DNA of 64,000 nucleotides from Chrysomallon squamiferum (GCA_012295275.1 CM022679.1:19408342-19472341); one strand, 5' to 3'; numbered from the stretch's first letter, positions 38,052 to 49,617 are shown. The notes: generated by a model not told the origin, from the sequence alone. Translations and numbers: made by a program.

Positions 38052-40305
38052 TAAACCAAGCACGCCACTGAAATTCAGTCTTAAGCAGAATTTTCAGAAT
38101 TAAGAAAAAACGCGTTAAATATATAAATTGTGCCGACGCCATTTGCTTGAAAGAGTCAGTCGAACGAAGATACATAAGTAAACTATTGTCTAGCGAGACA
38201 AAATTTAAAACGACATCAAACTGTTTATCAAATTGTTTCCTGCTGCAAATTTTGTTCTGGACTGTTCCTCGAATGCTTCAAATTTCTGCTTCGCCGAACT
38301 CGGCCATTCTTAAGTAACAATGTCGGTTCCAAATGATGTGTCAACACAGTAATCATTTCTGCCGCCTGGACGGAGACCAAATTGAATGTTTTCATTACTT
38401 AATGAAGCAACGCTCGCGAACACAAGCAAGGGATTTACGAAGCAAGTCAACCGGAAGTGTACTTGTGTCTCGTGTTTTTGGGCAAAGCGTCCAGAAAAGT
38501 GCAGACGAGTAACAAACAATTAGTGAACAAACAAGAAATGACTCAAGAAACAAATATTTTCATGACAATTTTTGAGTTATTTAAAAATAATTTTATTTTT
38601 CAGTTACGACTATTTCTAATACAAACCTAAATATGATCAATAAATATATGTACTGTTAATTCTCGGTTTTGTTTTCCTTTATTCAGATACGCATATATCA
38701 AGTTCTTGACATTAACCTCATGCACAAAAAAGAAGGCTTACGTCTGTTGGATGCTAAAAAACTGAGTGCGCACATGCACGGTTGGTTGACGTTTCGAGTA
38801 AAAAAGGCAGTTGAGACGTGGTTTAACAATTCAGCTATAAATTTTGGTAAATATGTAAATATTATATAAAGATGACGAGTTCTATCCTATATAAATTTAA
38901 ATTGCAGTTTTTCTAGCACTTTTTAAAAGCAAAATCCTGATGGTAAAGGCTTCTATAACATTTTAAATTTTAATGACTTTATATTAAATAAGTATTAATT
39001 CTTTTTGTTGATATGCAGTTAGTGTTTTTGAGTAGGCACCATGTTGAATAAGCTTAACTGAACGAAACTAACGATTTTTTAATTTCAGGTTTCCTTGTAA
39101 CAACAACGGCAGGACGTGGAAACCATGTGAACGGAAGTTACATCCGATTTGCTCAACGCCATGAACATCATGAAAGTAAGCAGCCGATACTCGTCATCTT
39201 TACTGATGATGGTAGACCTCGCCATCCAAATTATATATCCCCAGACGATGAAGGTAAAAATCCTATTTAAATTTATTTATTTTTACTATTTTATTTATTT
39301 ATTTACTAGTTGTTTGGTAGCGAATACACTTTTATGTATGTGTTACTCCATGCGCCGAAATAGTGCCCAACATTACAGGAAAGTGATAAATACGTTAGTG
39401 AACAAATATAAATTTAATTTAATTTGACGAATGAATAAATAATAATAAAGATGTCCTTTTCCTGAACACCTCTATTTGCCTCCGTTTTATCTTTGGTTTT
39501 TGCCGTCTTTTATTGAGATAAATAACACTGCAGTATTACAAAAATGACAGCATCATAAAAGGTGAAAAAAAATTGACCTCCAGCAAGTTGGTTAATTTCA
39601 TAAGCATAAAAATCTAACACCCGATTCATACTAATAATTTATTTTTTTAATGATTATTTTTCAGGTTATATGGAACTAAAGCAGGATATTCTGGTGCAAG
39701 AAAATCTCCAGCAAATTCGAAACAAACACTTTCGACAAGCAATAAGATTCCTGAATGAGCGAGACCGGGCTTCGATGACGTCAGTACAAGATCTGTCCAC
39801 GGAACCGGACGTATCTCAAAGAAAGAATCGAAGAGCAAAACGAGGTATTAAGTCAACCCAAGGTCTGAAGGCGTTAGGAATATATTCAGTTCCTTCAAAC
39901 AGACTTAAAAGAAGTTCGGGGAAAAAGAAATCTAAAGGTAGTCGAAAGAAAAGAACATTCGACATAAACAGATATCGTATTCACAGAAGAACGTGTTCGA
40001 GACAACCGATGTACGTTGACTTCGACGAAATTGGTTGGTCGGGCTGGATTATTTCTCCGAAAGGTTACAATGCCTATCATTGTACAGGCGAATGTCCTTT
40101 TCCATTAGGTCAGAGTCAGAAACCTACAAACCATGCCACTGTACAGAGTATTGTGCATGCCTTGCGTGTGGGTAAAGACGTAGGGACACCATGTTGTGTG
40201 CCCAATAAATTGTATTCTATAAGTCTGTTGTATTTTGACGATGATGAAAATGTGATTTTGAAGCAGTATGATGACATGGTTGCAGCTAGTTGTGGGTGTC
40301 ACTAG
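28708..40305 (+). CDS. ADMP: ADMP-like BMP ligand (complete, 5 exons)
   Basis: Secreted TGF-beta family ligand of the anti-dorsalizing morphogenetic protein type, acting through BMP receptors in dorsoventral patterning. Exons 28708-29023, 37499-37641, 38687-38846, 39089-39253 and 39665-40305 join in frame to 474 aa. Seen: a hydrophobic signal segment (about 15-30) ending near GSRA33, a prodomain, basic sites RRAKR (317-321) and RKKR (355-358), and a mature domain with seven cysteines (372, 401, 405, 438, 439, 471, 473) in BMP spacing. The segment IGWSGWIISPKGYNAYHC and the end CGCH are typical of ADMP; BMP2/4 has WNDWI and ends CGCR. The start ATG was preferred over the upstream in-frame TTG. 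Intron 1 is 8.5 kb. An AATAAA occurs near 40399. ADMP assignment rather than BMP2/4 is likely but rests on the mature domain only. Confidence 0.9.
30272..30435. repeat. (GTA)n/(GCA)n microsatellite
   Basis: About 150 bp of GTA/AGT units with two short interruptions (near 30287 and 30315), ending in about five AGC units. The AGT to AGC change at one edge suggests point mutation followed by local spread. Confidence 0.95.
31321..31389. repeat. (AAT)23 microsatellite
   Basis: Uninterrupted AAT array, directly preceded by a TTC/TCT run and followed by a short GTT run. Confidence 0.95.
32588..32633. repeat. (GT)n microsatellite
   Basis: About 23 GT units in ADMP intron 1, a potential Z-DNA-forming tract. 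Confidence 0.95.
33340..33478. repeat. Compound (CAT)n-(ATT)n microsatellite
   Basis: CAT units with some TAT and GTC variants run to about 33419 and pass into ATT units. The open frames over it (Asp/Asn or Met/Ile runs) are artefacts of the repeat. Confidence 0.9.
34223..34421. repeat. 42-bp tandem array, about 4.7 copies
   Basis: Units start at 34223, 34265, 34307, 34349 and 34391. Each carries TCAAATATATGGTTTAAAAT. Copies differ at very few positions (for example TTTAAC versus TTTAGC), so the array is young. It lies in ADMP intron 1. Confidence 0.95.
35640..35770. promoter_or_regulatory. GC-richer island in ADMP intron 1
   Basis: Contains GGCGGGCGGGAAG (E2F/SP1-like), a CACGTG E-box and a GATCC/TTATC-rich flank in an otherwise AT-rich intron. 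No open frame with splice sites was seen. A developmental enhancer is a reasonable but untested reading. Confidence 0.25.
36235..36420. promoter_or_regulatory. Second GC-richer island in ADMP intron 1
   Basis: Contains two CACCTG boxes (in CCACCTGTAG and ACACCTGATT), TCAAGTGG (NK-homeobox-like) and several GTCT half sites like those bound by SMAD proteins. Position about 1.2 kb upstream of exon 2. Inference from composition and motifs only. Confidence 0.25.
37655..37738. repeat. (CA)n microsatellite beside the ADMP exon 2 donor
   Basis: Starts 14 nt after the last base of exon 2 (37641) and runs about 84 bp with one interruption. CA repeats close to donors are known binding sites of hnRNP L in other animals. 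Confidence 0.95.
37985..38050. repeat. (CT)n microsatellite
   Basis: About 32 CT units with one TTT interruption near the right end, in ADMP intron 2. Confidence 0.95.
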
Positions 40306-42708
40306 CATACAACTCAGAAATATTCTAATTATAACAGAAAGTGCTATTTCGAAAGTAAATTAATTTAATTAAAATCTGTTGAACACGCCATTTTTGTAAA
40401 TAAATTTACCAATAGCTGATTTGTAATGCAAAGGCTAATTAATAAGTAGAAAATACTCAAATCTCCAAACTACACCCACTAAACAAGTATTACTAATTAG
40501 GCCAGGGTATCCTTTCATATTGTTCGATGGACAACAACTTAATTGTTTATTTATTTTTTCTTGGTAAATACAACAGAACGTTTTTTGTTTTTAGATCAAA
40601 TGACACTTTAGTACAGTGCATGAAAGTTGTGTACAAAAATACATTACACTACGAATGACTATATTGAAAATCGGAAAGAAAATATTATAAAATACAACAA
40701 GCTCATAAAGACTATATGTATGGGACAAGACCTGTCTTGTTTTTAATGAATATAAACTTTAATATTCTTTTCAGTATTTCACATAATCTAGAAAACTACC
40801 GTGATGAACACTTTTAAAGTGGTCCCCAATCGAAAAAATATCACAGAAATGGCTCCTTCGTTATGTCACCGCTTTGTTCATTCAGCAGTTTGTCAAATTA
40901 TGGATAATCTTTTCCAATTTTGAAGTTCCCCAAGAATGGACCTCCAAAATCAAAAGCAAATAAATGATCAACAAATTTTTTTTATAGCCACATTGACATT
41001 ACAGGTATTTTCTGGTCTAAGAATATTGTAAAAATTTTGAAGAATACTTGATTGCTTCTGGACACTGTTTGTGTTTAAAACACGTGCCAAAGTGTGAGTG
41101 ACTAAAGTTGTGATGCCGTTAAGAAAAAAGTGCTAGATACTACAAGTGTGCACTATACGTTTTAAATTTCCCGTAACCATATTGTTCTTGTCCTACGTAA
41201 AAGTGTGTCTGTGTCTGCGCGTGCGTGTGTGTGTGTGTGTGTTCATATTATTATGTGTGTAAATTTTGTATTATTAGATCACTCACCTGTTTTATCATTG
41301 TACATATTCACATATTTCACTACATCAAGTAATAAATGTTTAAAACTATTTAGAAATGGACATTTTTTTTTGTTGACGCTTTATATAAAAACTTTCAGGA
41401 TGTGAACCAAGAACGAGTGCATTACTTTTACATAATTGTTCAGTTATTTTTATCATCAGCAGCAAAATGAATAATATTTTTTTTTAATCTATCTAAACGA
41501 AATAAATTACCCATACGACAAGATAAAATATCTGAAGGATTTAATGGTATCAAATTTGTAAGTAAATCTGTGTCATACATCAGCTGTAATGAAAATAATC
41601 GGTTTAACAGACTTTAGGTAATGCAATGCATACAGAAACGAATTTTAAATCATCGGCTGTTGTGTGCAAACGTATCTGCTAACAGTGTTGTCTAAAGTGT
41701 TTTATTTACATCTGACACGTGGCTGTAGGAAGAATATATATCGAGTGAAGCGAGATTAACGTAAAATATTATTTTATTTTCACACAAAGTGGGATTATAA
41801 CAGATAGTCTGACACACCGAGCTAGGTTTAATATCATATTCCTGGTAAATGACTCGCCATATTAAACCGTATCATACTAAAAAGAAGAAGAAGAAAATGT
41901 ATCGGTTTACAAGAGGAGACAGTTAAGCTAAAACTTTAGCTATTGTTATTTTAATTGTTATTATTATTTTATATATATGTTGTTTTTTTGTTTGTTTGTT
42001 TTTTGCTTTTTTTTGTTGTTTTTTTGTTTTGGTAAATTGCATTATTTATAAACTGTTTCAAATTTTCAGTTACTTTGCGGTAAGAGTGTATTATGCTAAG
42101 ATTTTATTAGCCAGGCAGGAAGAAATATTTTGAAAAAGACATTTATTTAAAATGGCTTTACTCTGAAGATGTTGCCAACTTTCCTAATTCAAAGGCAAAC
42201 GCATTAAACCAGATGTGTAATTACAGTTCTAATCTATCTCTTTTAGAAAACGGATGTAATTACAGTTCTAATCTATCTGTTTTACTGCCTAGGAGGTAAG
42301 TAGTTCGTCCAAAGCAAGTTTCGAAATAGATTATGAAATAAATCATATGTACTGGGAAAAAAAAAATATATATATAAACCAACAATTAGTTGATATGTAC
42401 ATCAGATGTTTAAAAAAAACACAACAAAAATAAGAAATAACGAAATAAAATATTTTTAAAATCCTTGTTTATATTCGTTTTAGATGTTTTGGAATTAAAT
42501 AATAAATTGAAGAAGAATGTTCATAAACTGATTATGAATAGGAGACAGACAACAAAAAATAAATAAGTGAATAAATAAAAATTAGCAATGAAAATAAACA
42601 AGAAATACTGAACAATAATTTTATTTAGAAATTACCCATACGAAAAATCAAATCATCAGACGAGTAAAAGAACCCATCTGTTCCTGTTATTAAAACTGCA
42701 GCAGCTGA

Positions 42709-42760
42709 TGTGATTCGAACACTTTAATCTCGTGGTTTACCACGGCGCCAGTATGTCCAG
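42709..42760 (-). mobile_element. tRNA-derived (SINE-like) promoter remnant
   Basis: On the minus strand TGGCGCCGTGG (42750-42740) fits a tRNA A box and GTTCGAATCAC (42720-42710) fits the B box, in the right order. The spacing of about 20 nt is too short for a complete tRNA, and an anticodon arm is missing, so a tRNA-derived SINE fragment is more likely than a tRNA gene. Confidence 0.4.
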
Positions 42761-43254
42761 TGTCAAACATCTACCACAACACGGTCATAAACATTCCCAA
42801 AACAAGGAAGATCGCATTGCAAATCTGCTGTAAAGGTAGATGTCCCATGAATATCAAGTTTTTTTTAAATGTTTTTCATTTATTTATTTTATTTTTCCTT
42901 TTTTTTTTTGTTAGCAGTAAAAGAATATTCCAAACATTTATTTTGCATCATTAACAGTCAGTTAATAAATTAGTAGGAAAAATATTTCTCTCGTAACGAT
43001 GTTTTTAATTGCTGTTTCTGATTTTAGCAATTGAATTACTTATTTATTTATTTATTTATTTATTTATAATTTTCCCCAGATGCAGTCTCAATGTACAATT
43101 ATGAATTCATTTTATGATTTAAATGAGTAAAAATTCACAGAATACATTAAATTTACACAAAATATACACGAAAAGGAATGAAATCGTTTAACAAAAATTT
43201 CAATGAATTGCATTAATACTTAAAAATATTTAAACTTTCTTTTAAATATTTATT

Positions 43255-43258
<4 letters not shown>

Positions 43259-43340
<82 letters not shown>
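43259..43340. repeat. (TTA)n microsatellite
   Basis: About 27 TTA units preceded by a TTTA run. Confidence 0.95.
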
Positions 43341-43342
<2 letters not shown>

Positions 43343-43888
43343 GTAGTTTAGATTGTGGATGGGAAGTAACTTTTAGTTGATCTCCACCTCTTTATTTCAG
43401 ATTGGTTATTCCCCTTTACCCCGAGGTAGGTATTTTTATATAACTACTAATTACAACATCGTGTCTATTTCATTATATAAACAAACAAATGATAATAATA
43501 CTGAAAAATAATAAAAACTTACAATACACACTGAAATACAGAAAAAATATGTTAGGAAAATAAAGATCAAGATAATTTTTAATACGTTGGTTTGATAAAT
43601 TCCCAAATAAGACATCTAAAGTACTGCGAACACCTGTATCTTGAAGTTTGATACGGTTCTGATTAGTATGTTGAAATATCCCCAAATATCAATAGAAAAA
43701 ACATCATATATGTGTGCAATTTGAATATATCTGGGCTGTTGCTGGGGAAGACAATTTGAATATGATGTATTAAGAATACATTTTTCTGAACCTATTAATG
43801 TCAGTGGCCAAGAAATCCAGTCATGCAAAATAAATAAATTAAAATTAGGTTAACTCGATTTATGTTCACCGAAGAAAGTTAAAAAAAT

Positions 43889-43901
43889 AATAATAATAAA
43901 A

Positions 43902-43940
<39 letters not shown>
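43889..43940. repeat. (AAAT)n microsatellite
   Basis: About 12 AAAT units preceded by a short AAT run. Confidence 0.9.
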
Positions 43941-44143
43941 AAAGTATTTGAAATATTTTATTTTATACTTTTTTCAGAACCTGGTTTTTGCCCCAAGCGG
44001 GTCATCAAAATCTTTGAGTGGACGGGAACCAGTTCTTTATACATGTTTATAACCAATGGTGATTGGCTTAGAAAATATGTCTAGTCTTAATGTAATTCAT
44101 TTTCTATTTTAAAAAAAATAAATAAAAAATAAAATAATAATAA

Positions 44144-44174
<31 letters not shown>

Positions 44175-44201
44175 AAGAAGAAGAAGAAGAAGAAGAAGAA
44201 A
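44144..44201. repeat. (AAG)n microsatellite
   Basis: About 19 uninterrupted AAG units, a purine tract that can form a triplex. Confidence 0.95.
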
Positions 44202-44296
44202 ATAACAACAATAAAACAAATAAAAATCAAAACAAAACAAAAAACAATAAGCATGTTTAGAAAACGGGAGCAAAAGCTTTATTACATATCTCTTAT

Positions 44297-44396
44297 GGTT
44301 CTTCAAAAACATGATTTAGATAACCATTAATTTTATGATTATTCACGGTTCTTCAAAAACATGATTTAGATAACCATTAATTTTATGATTATTCAC
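44297..44396. repeat. Perfect 50-bp tandem duplication
   Basis: 44297-44346 and 44347-44396 are identical, each starting GGTTCTTCAAAAACATGATT and ending ATTATTCAC. Absence of any difference points to a recent event. Confidence 0.95.
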
Positions 44397-44760
44397 GTGT
44401 AACATAATACGGTAACTCATTAGAAAAAAAAAGGTTTTTGTGTGTACAAAGTTTGCATTAACATATAAATAGAAAATTTAAAAATAAAAATATTGTTTAC
44501 TTCTGTTATATGTATGTTTGTTATTATGATTATATGTATGTAATTAATAATAAATAAAGGCAACAACACAAAATATAAACTAATGTAAATCTTCTTCCTC
44601 TCTATTTTTTTCCCCCTTATGGATGAATAAATGCTTGGGCAGATGAAATAAGAAATACATATATAACAAAGGTATATCTTATTTTGTTAATGTATATATA
44701 TTTTTAATTTCATAATAATCACGGTGGATGTTTGTTTGTTTGGTAAACAAACTTTATATA

Positions 44761-45304
44761 CAGTCAAACCTCTTTATAACGCCGGTATACCGCCACTGAC
44801 GTTTATCGCCCCAAAAACGCTTGAATACCGTTTTTGTGCATTTAAATATTTTATAAATTTATCTCGTTTTACCGCTCATGGCTATTCGCCATTCGCTGAT
44901 GCTTCCGTCTGCACACATAATGCAAACGAATAGTAATAAATAGTCGATAAATCGCCAATAACCGACCTTCACTACAATCATCAAGCAAAACAAGTTTCAT
45001 TGTCAGTCACATTTCATGAACGCTGCATGTACTTCAGTAACTTTAAAACAAAAATGTTGTGAAATTCTATAAAGAAATACCACCTCCCCTCCCCTTTCTT
45101 ATCGCAAAACAACATGCATTGATTGCCTGATAACTATTACTTCTAACATCTACCATGCAGTTCTTCGAGAAAAAGTGAATGTAAATGGTTCAGTGATTAG
45201 CATGTTTTTATTTTATCTGTTTAAACACGTTAATATTTACAGCTTATTTAATGATAAATCACTATTTTAACTGGGCAACGTCGGCGTTATAATGAGGTTT
45301 GACT
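44761..45304. mobile_element. pogo/Tigger-like non-autonomous inverted-repeat element
   Basis: The left end CAGTCAAACCTCTTTATAAC (then GCCG) is matched inverted at the right end (CGGCGTTATAATGAGGTTTGACT, split at 45282-45304) with one internal mismatch. The start CAGT and the CCTC..TTATAACG core are typical of pogo/Tigger elements of the Tc1/mariner superfamily, which insert at TA. The left flank is TATA; the right flank is AATT, so the target duplication is not clean. At 544 bp with no transposase frame it is an internally deleted (MITE-like) copy. Confidence 0.75.
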
Positions 45305-45384
45305 AATTATTAATATTTTGTTACAATAATGTATTGTAAGCGTAAGCCTTAACATAATTTCTTTTTGTACTTACAATAATAATA

Positions 45385-45423
<39 letters not shown>

Positions 45424-45880
45424 GAAAACAAAAACAAAAACACACACATAAAGCAGCAGCAGCTAAAACAGATTTAAAAAAAAAAAATCTTTTTCAAATT
45501 TTTTTGTATTATTTTTTATTTATTTATTTATTAATGGGGATATTTACATTTTTCTTTTCTTTGCATTTCAAATATGTACAATTCTATAGGTTTATTTTTT
45601 ATTTATTTATTTATTCTTCTCATTTTCAAATTCCTTTCACTTGTATATTTTCATTCCATTGCAGTCTTACATAAATAATTACAAGAATGATTGGAAAAGC
45701 AAAAACTTGTAATAAAAATGCTAATCTGGAATATTGTCAGCATCGTAACACGTTTTATAAAATAACTTGAGGCAAAACTATGTTTGAATTAATCTCGATC
45801 TTTTGGCAAGGTCGTTTGTCCAGGCTTTTTATTTTTTATTTTTTTAAGTTTTTTCAGTTTATATCATAGCTAATGACTTG

Positions 45881-46774
45881 TTAAAGGATTGTTGTATCTT
45901 CTTTATAAGCTGCCGATTTGTAATCTGAGTCTCTGAAAGAATAAAAATCATCACTGTGAAGTGATAGATACAGATTAATATATAAAGTTTACACGTTCGA
46001 CGATGTTAATTTATACTACATAAACAGCCATTATAGAAAAAAAAAAAAAAACACCTAAAAATCCCCGCCCATCCCATAAAAAACAACAACACTGCAACAA
46101 ACTGTTTATGTTCCTGAATTCGAATACATAGATTCCTATCTACAAACTATAAACAAAATATCAAGTGTAAACGAAAATTCCGAATCCGGAGAGATTTACA
46201 AATGACGATACACTATATCCACAAACATGGTGGTACAGTAAAATTTGCTTTTAAAATTATGAAGTTCAAATAGGTAAAACCAAAAAATTAATAAATAAAT
46301 AAATAAATAATAATACATTGGACAAAAAAAAAAAACAAAAAAAAAAAAAAACATCCTATACCATATTATATATTTAATCTTCTTGACTCAAAACGGGAAA
46401 TAAATACGATCTATAATAAACATAAATAAAAATATATCTCAAACAGCTAGCAAGCACAAAGTAAGGTGCTGTGGAATTTAACAGAAAAAGCTATGTCGTG
46501 CTTCCGCCGATGTCTGACTGCTTACTTTTTAAGTTTGCTTACGGGTCATGATGTTACATATAGTTTCACTGCCGCCATTGATCCGTATGACGCCCTAATC
46601 CTGAGAGATAACCGGCTTTAAACGTTTGTTTTTGTTGTTTGTCTGTAACTGCAAAAACTTCTGAGTTCTCGTTTTTAAAATATGTTTTTTTTTTTTTTTT
46701 TTTGTTAAAATACATTGTTTACTAGGGACAAAAACAGTATTAGTGCCAGTTTAGGCACTACTACTACTACTACT

Positions 46775-46814
<40 letters not shown>

Positions 46815-47517
46815 GTTTAACAATACAAATTCTGATAAAAAGGGTTTGGTACCTGAATTACATACATAATAATAGAGACATTTAAGATAATGTATTTATT
46901 TATTAAAAAAAAAAAGAAAAAGAAAAAGTAATAGAACAAAAATAAATACTTACGGTCTAAACATTGGATTAGTGGCCGATGCTATAGCATGGTTACTTCC
47001 GGTGGTCGATGATAATCGAGTACCAGGTGGCACTGTTGGCAAACCTTCTTCCGGTCGGAATATCATATTTATTTCGCCGACTTCTTGAAGACCTTCGTCT
47101 GGAGGCACGTACATGTTTAAACTCTGCAATGTCAGAGATTTCATCGGTTACATTTTAATGATGGTTAAATAAAAATAATCTTTATACATCTTGGATTACA
47201 TAATTAACAAAAAGGCTTTTTTTCGCCAATCAGAATATTATCTTCAAAACATTCCAATATCATTTAATAATAATAAATAAAACTGTTCAGATAAAGTTCT
47301 TGCCTGTGTTTCATATTCTCTCAAGAAACTTGGTGGCTCAACAAAATCAGGTCCGTCATAGGAGTTTTGATAAATTCTATACTGCTTTATGAATTTCATG
47401 TACCTACAAGATAAATAACAACAGTACATCATACATCCACTATGATTTGTACTATGCTTGTCTTACTTCTTTGGTGTAATGAATGTCAAAGCATTTTAAA
47501 ACCATCATGTTAATTTA

Positions 47518-47560
<43 letters not shown>

Positions 47561-47909
47561 GGAAAATATTGAAAAAAAAGAAAAGAAAAGAAAAGGGACA
47601 TTTTTGCGATAAATACACATTCGATAAAAAATCGGTTGAGAAAATGTTTATGGTTTATTTAAAAACAAAACATTAAAGTAAAAGTATGAAAATGAAGAAG
47701 TTGGTTTTACCTGGAATAAGTAAACAAGATGACTGCTATTGCCAAAGTACTTAGAAGAAGTATAATGGCTGCCATGGCAACAAGCGCTGCCCAAGGATCG
47801 TTCATCCACCATATGTAGGCTCTGGTCGTCATTTTAAAATATATAAATTTATTGTGTTTCACGTGCAGTTTTGTTAACTTCGTTAAACTTTCATCTTTTG
47901 AAATACAGG
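45881..47909 (-). CDS. Second copy of the cadherin transmembrane and tail exons
   Basis: Four exons: 47909-47711, 47403-47304, 47123-46954 and 45932-45881 (199, 100, 170 and 52 nt). They match the last four exons of the upstream cadherin (234, 100, 188 and 52 nt) in order and phase. Seen: the YIWWMNDPWAALVA membrane entry, a hydrophobic segment ending ILFTYSR, YMKFIKQYR, FVEPPSFLREYETQ, SLNMYVPPDEGLQEVGEINM, SATNPMF and a C terminus KEDTTIL (PDZ ligand). No stop interrupts it. The second intron has a GC donor (CAG|GCAAGA). The first exon needs one base from its upstream exon, whereas the cadherin offers two, so splicing onto the main gene from its neighbour exon would shift the frame. The first ATG in frame is at 47832 (AAAATGACG) and would give a 147-aa single-pass protein. 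It may be alternative C-terminal exons, or a separate short gene. Confidence 0.8.
47521..47560. repeat. (AAT)n microsatellite
   Basis: About 13 AAT units in the intron between the first two exons of the duplicated cassette. Confidence 0.9.
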
Positions 47910-49072
47910 CTGAAATAAAATAAATACATAATTTAATTAATTTTATTTTTTTATATTAGCGAATATTCAGACAAATTTTCCAACTATATATATATATAAA
48001 GAAAACGAAAAGCAAAGGAAAAGTAAACATTGTTCATACTGCAAAAAGAAAGAGAAGAAATAATTTTATCCAACTATATCTTAAAACAAGGCGAAATTTT
48101 CTCTTTTTTTCTTTGTTGTGTTGTCGTTTATTTTATGTTCTATTTTATGTATTTATTTTAACATTTATTTTTTAATTATTTTTTTTTATTATTTTTTATA
48201 TTTTTTTTTTTTTTTTATTAATTTTTTTTTTGTTTAATTTTTTTTTTTTTTTTTAAATTTAGTTTCAGTTATTTTATTTTATTCTTGTGTTTTGACTTGC
48301 CGTTGATTGTGACAGGACGGCCATGTATTGTGATGTTTGTATTTTCTTTCATCTATAACTGCTGAATACAAAATCTGTGCTGGGAATAAATTATGTTTAA
48401 AAATGACGTAGGTAATATAACCCATTATCACAACGTTGCTGTATACTGAATTAAGAGGTTTTACCTCGAGAAAACTAATTGAGGTAGAAGAATAGGACAA
48501 CAACAACAAAGAAAAAGCCAGATCAAAAGGATTATGGCTGCAACGACAATGAGTATGGATCAACAAATGTTACCCATAACACTGATGAAAATGAGAGAAA
48601 AAAGATCTCAGTAACTAAAAAAGAAGAAGAAAATACAATCCTTGTACAAGATACAAATAAATAACTTAAATTTAAATAAAATATATCGAGTTTACTACAT
48701 TATGCTATTTCTGTTTATTAAATTTATTTCTTCTTATTTCTTTTATTTTATTTTACTTTGCTAATGTTCTATTTCAAAAGATAATATAAAATGAATTAAA
48801 TAACAAAAAAACAACAAAAAAAAACAACAACAAAAAGCAACAAAAGAATGGAATCAAATAAAAAAAATAGCAAAGAGTGTAATTTACTATTACAGTTATT
48901 TAATTCAGGCAGATATACTACTAATAATAATAACAATAAGAACAACAATACAATGATTACATATTATTTCGGTCGTTTAAAAACAAACCAAATGTCATAA
49001 ATAAAAAAAAAAAAAAAAAAAAAAAAAGAATTAGAAGAAAAATAGTATTGAGACCAACAAACATTCACTTAC

Positions 49073-49260
49073 CTTTCAGAGCACTACTTTTAAATTAGTT
49101 TTCAGTGTGATACATTGCTGAAAACTGAACGGTGTCCTGCTCTGTAACGAGTATAGTGATGTTTTAGGCTGCTCACTCCAAAGATGATCAGTCGTTGTAC
49201 AAACTGGCCAGGCGATGAAGATGAGTTGTGCTAGGTGGTGAACTCCCTGTGTCAACATGT
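49073..49260 (-). other. Candidate 5' exon for the short cadherin-tail transcript
   Basis: A strong donor CTGAAAG|GTAAGTG lies at 49073/49072 on the minus strand, 1.2 kb upstream of the duplicated transmembrane exon. The segment is less AT-rich than its surroundings. Joined to 47909 it gives an open frame from a TAA about 25 bases before the junction, so the first usable ATG is that at 47832. A 60-codon open frame (49258-49076) with a hydrophobic start lies in this segment but ends at a TGA just before the donor, so it would be an upstream frame. The left edge is a guess. Confidence 0.35.
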
Positions 49261-49582
49261 TCAGTCAACAACAAGGAAATGAAGTTCTCTTTGTACCGTT
49301 AAAGGTCATATACAAGTTTGTTTTAAGGAAATGCGATGTGAATTGCAAAACATTCTACAAATAGCGCAGAACTGTTCGTGTTGCTGTTATGACATTAACT
49401 TCACTCGAACTAGAAAATATTTCGTTTTACGATATTTAAAATAAAAAAATAAAATTAATCGTAAACATTAAAATGAATATGGGGTCATTTTGTGTTTTTG
49501 GTGTGCTTCTTTTCCTTCACAATGACAACCATTTCGTTTCCAAAAATTTTAAGGATGCTGCCATTTATGATAAATGTAGATA

Positions 49583-49617
49583 GCGCGCGCGCGCACGCAC
49601 GCACGCACGCACACACA
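49583..49617. repeat. (GC)n(GCAC)n alternating tract
   Basis: GCGCGCGCGC followed by repeated ACGC and ACAC units: a strict purine-pyrimidine alternation of about 35 bp with high GC, a good Z-DNA former, in AT-rich surroundings. Confidence 0.9.

Larger units (their letters stand above)
40306..45880. other. Intergenic between ADMP and the cadherin tail
   Basis: Converging 3' ends of ADMP (plus) and the downstream cadherin cassette (minus). It contains a tRNA-like promoter remnant (42709-42760), a 30-bp duplication near 42211-42285, several microsatellites, a perfect 50-bp duplication (44297-44396) and a 544-bp inverted-repeat element (44761-45304). No gene was seen. Confidence 0.6.

Noticed and set aside
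44724-44933. 69-codon ORF
   Set aside because: It spans the left inverted repeat of the pogo-like element and has no transposase motif.
49076-49258. 60-codon minus-strand ORF with a hydrophobic, signal-peptide-like start
   Set aside because: It ends at a TGA just before the donor and is out of frame with the duplicated transmembrane exon, so it cannot supply a signal peptide. At most it is an upstream open frame.
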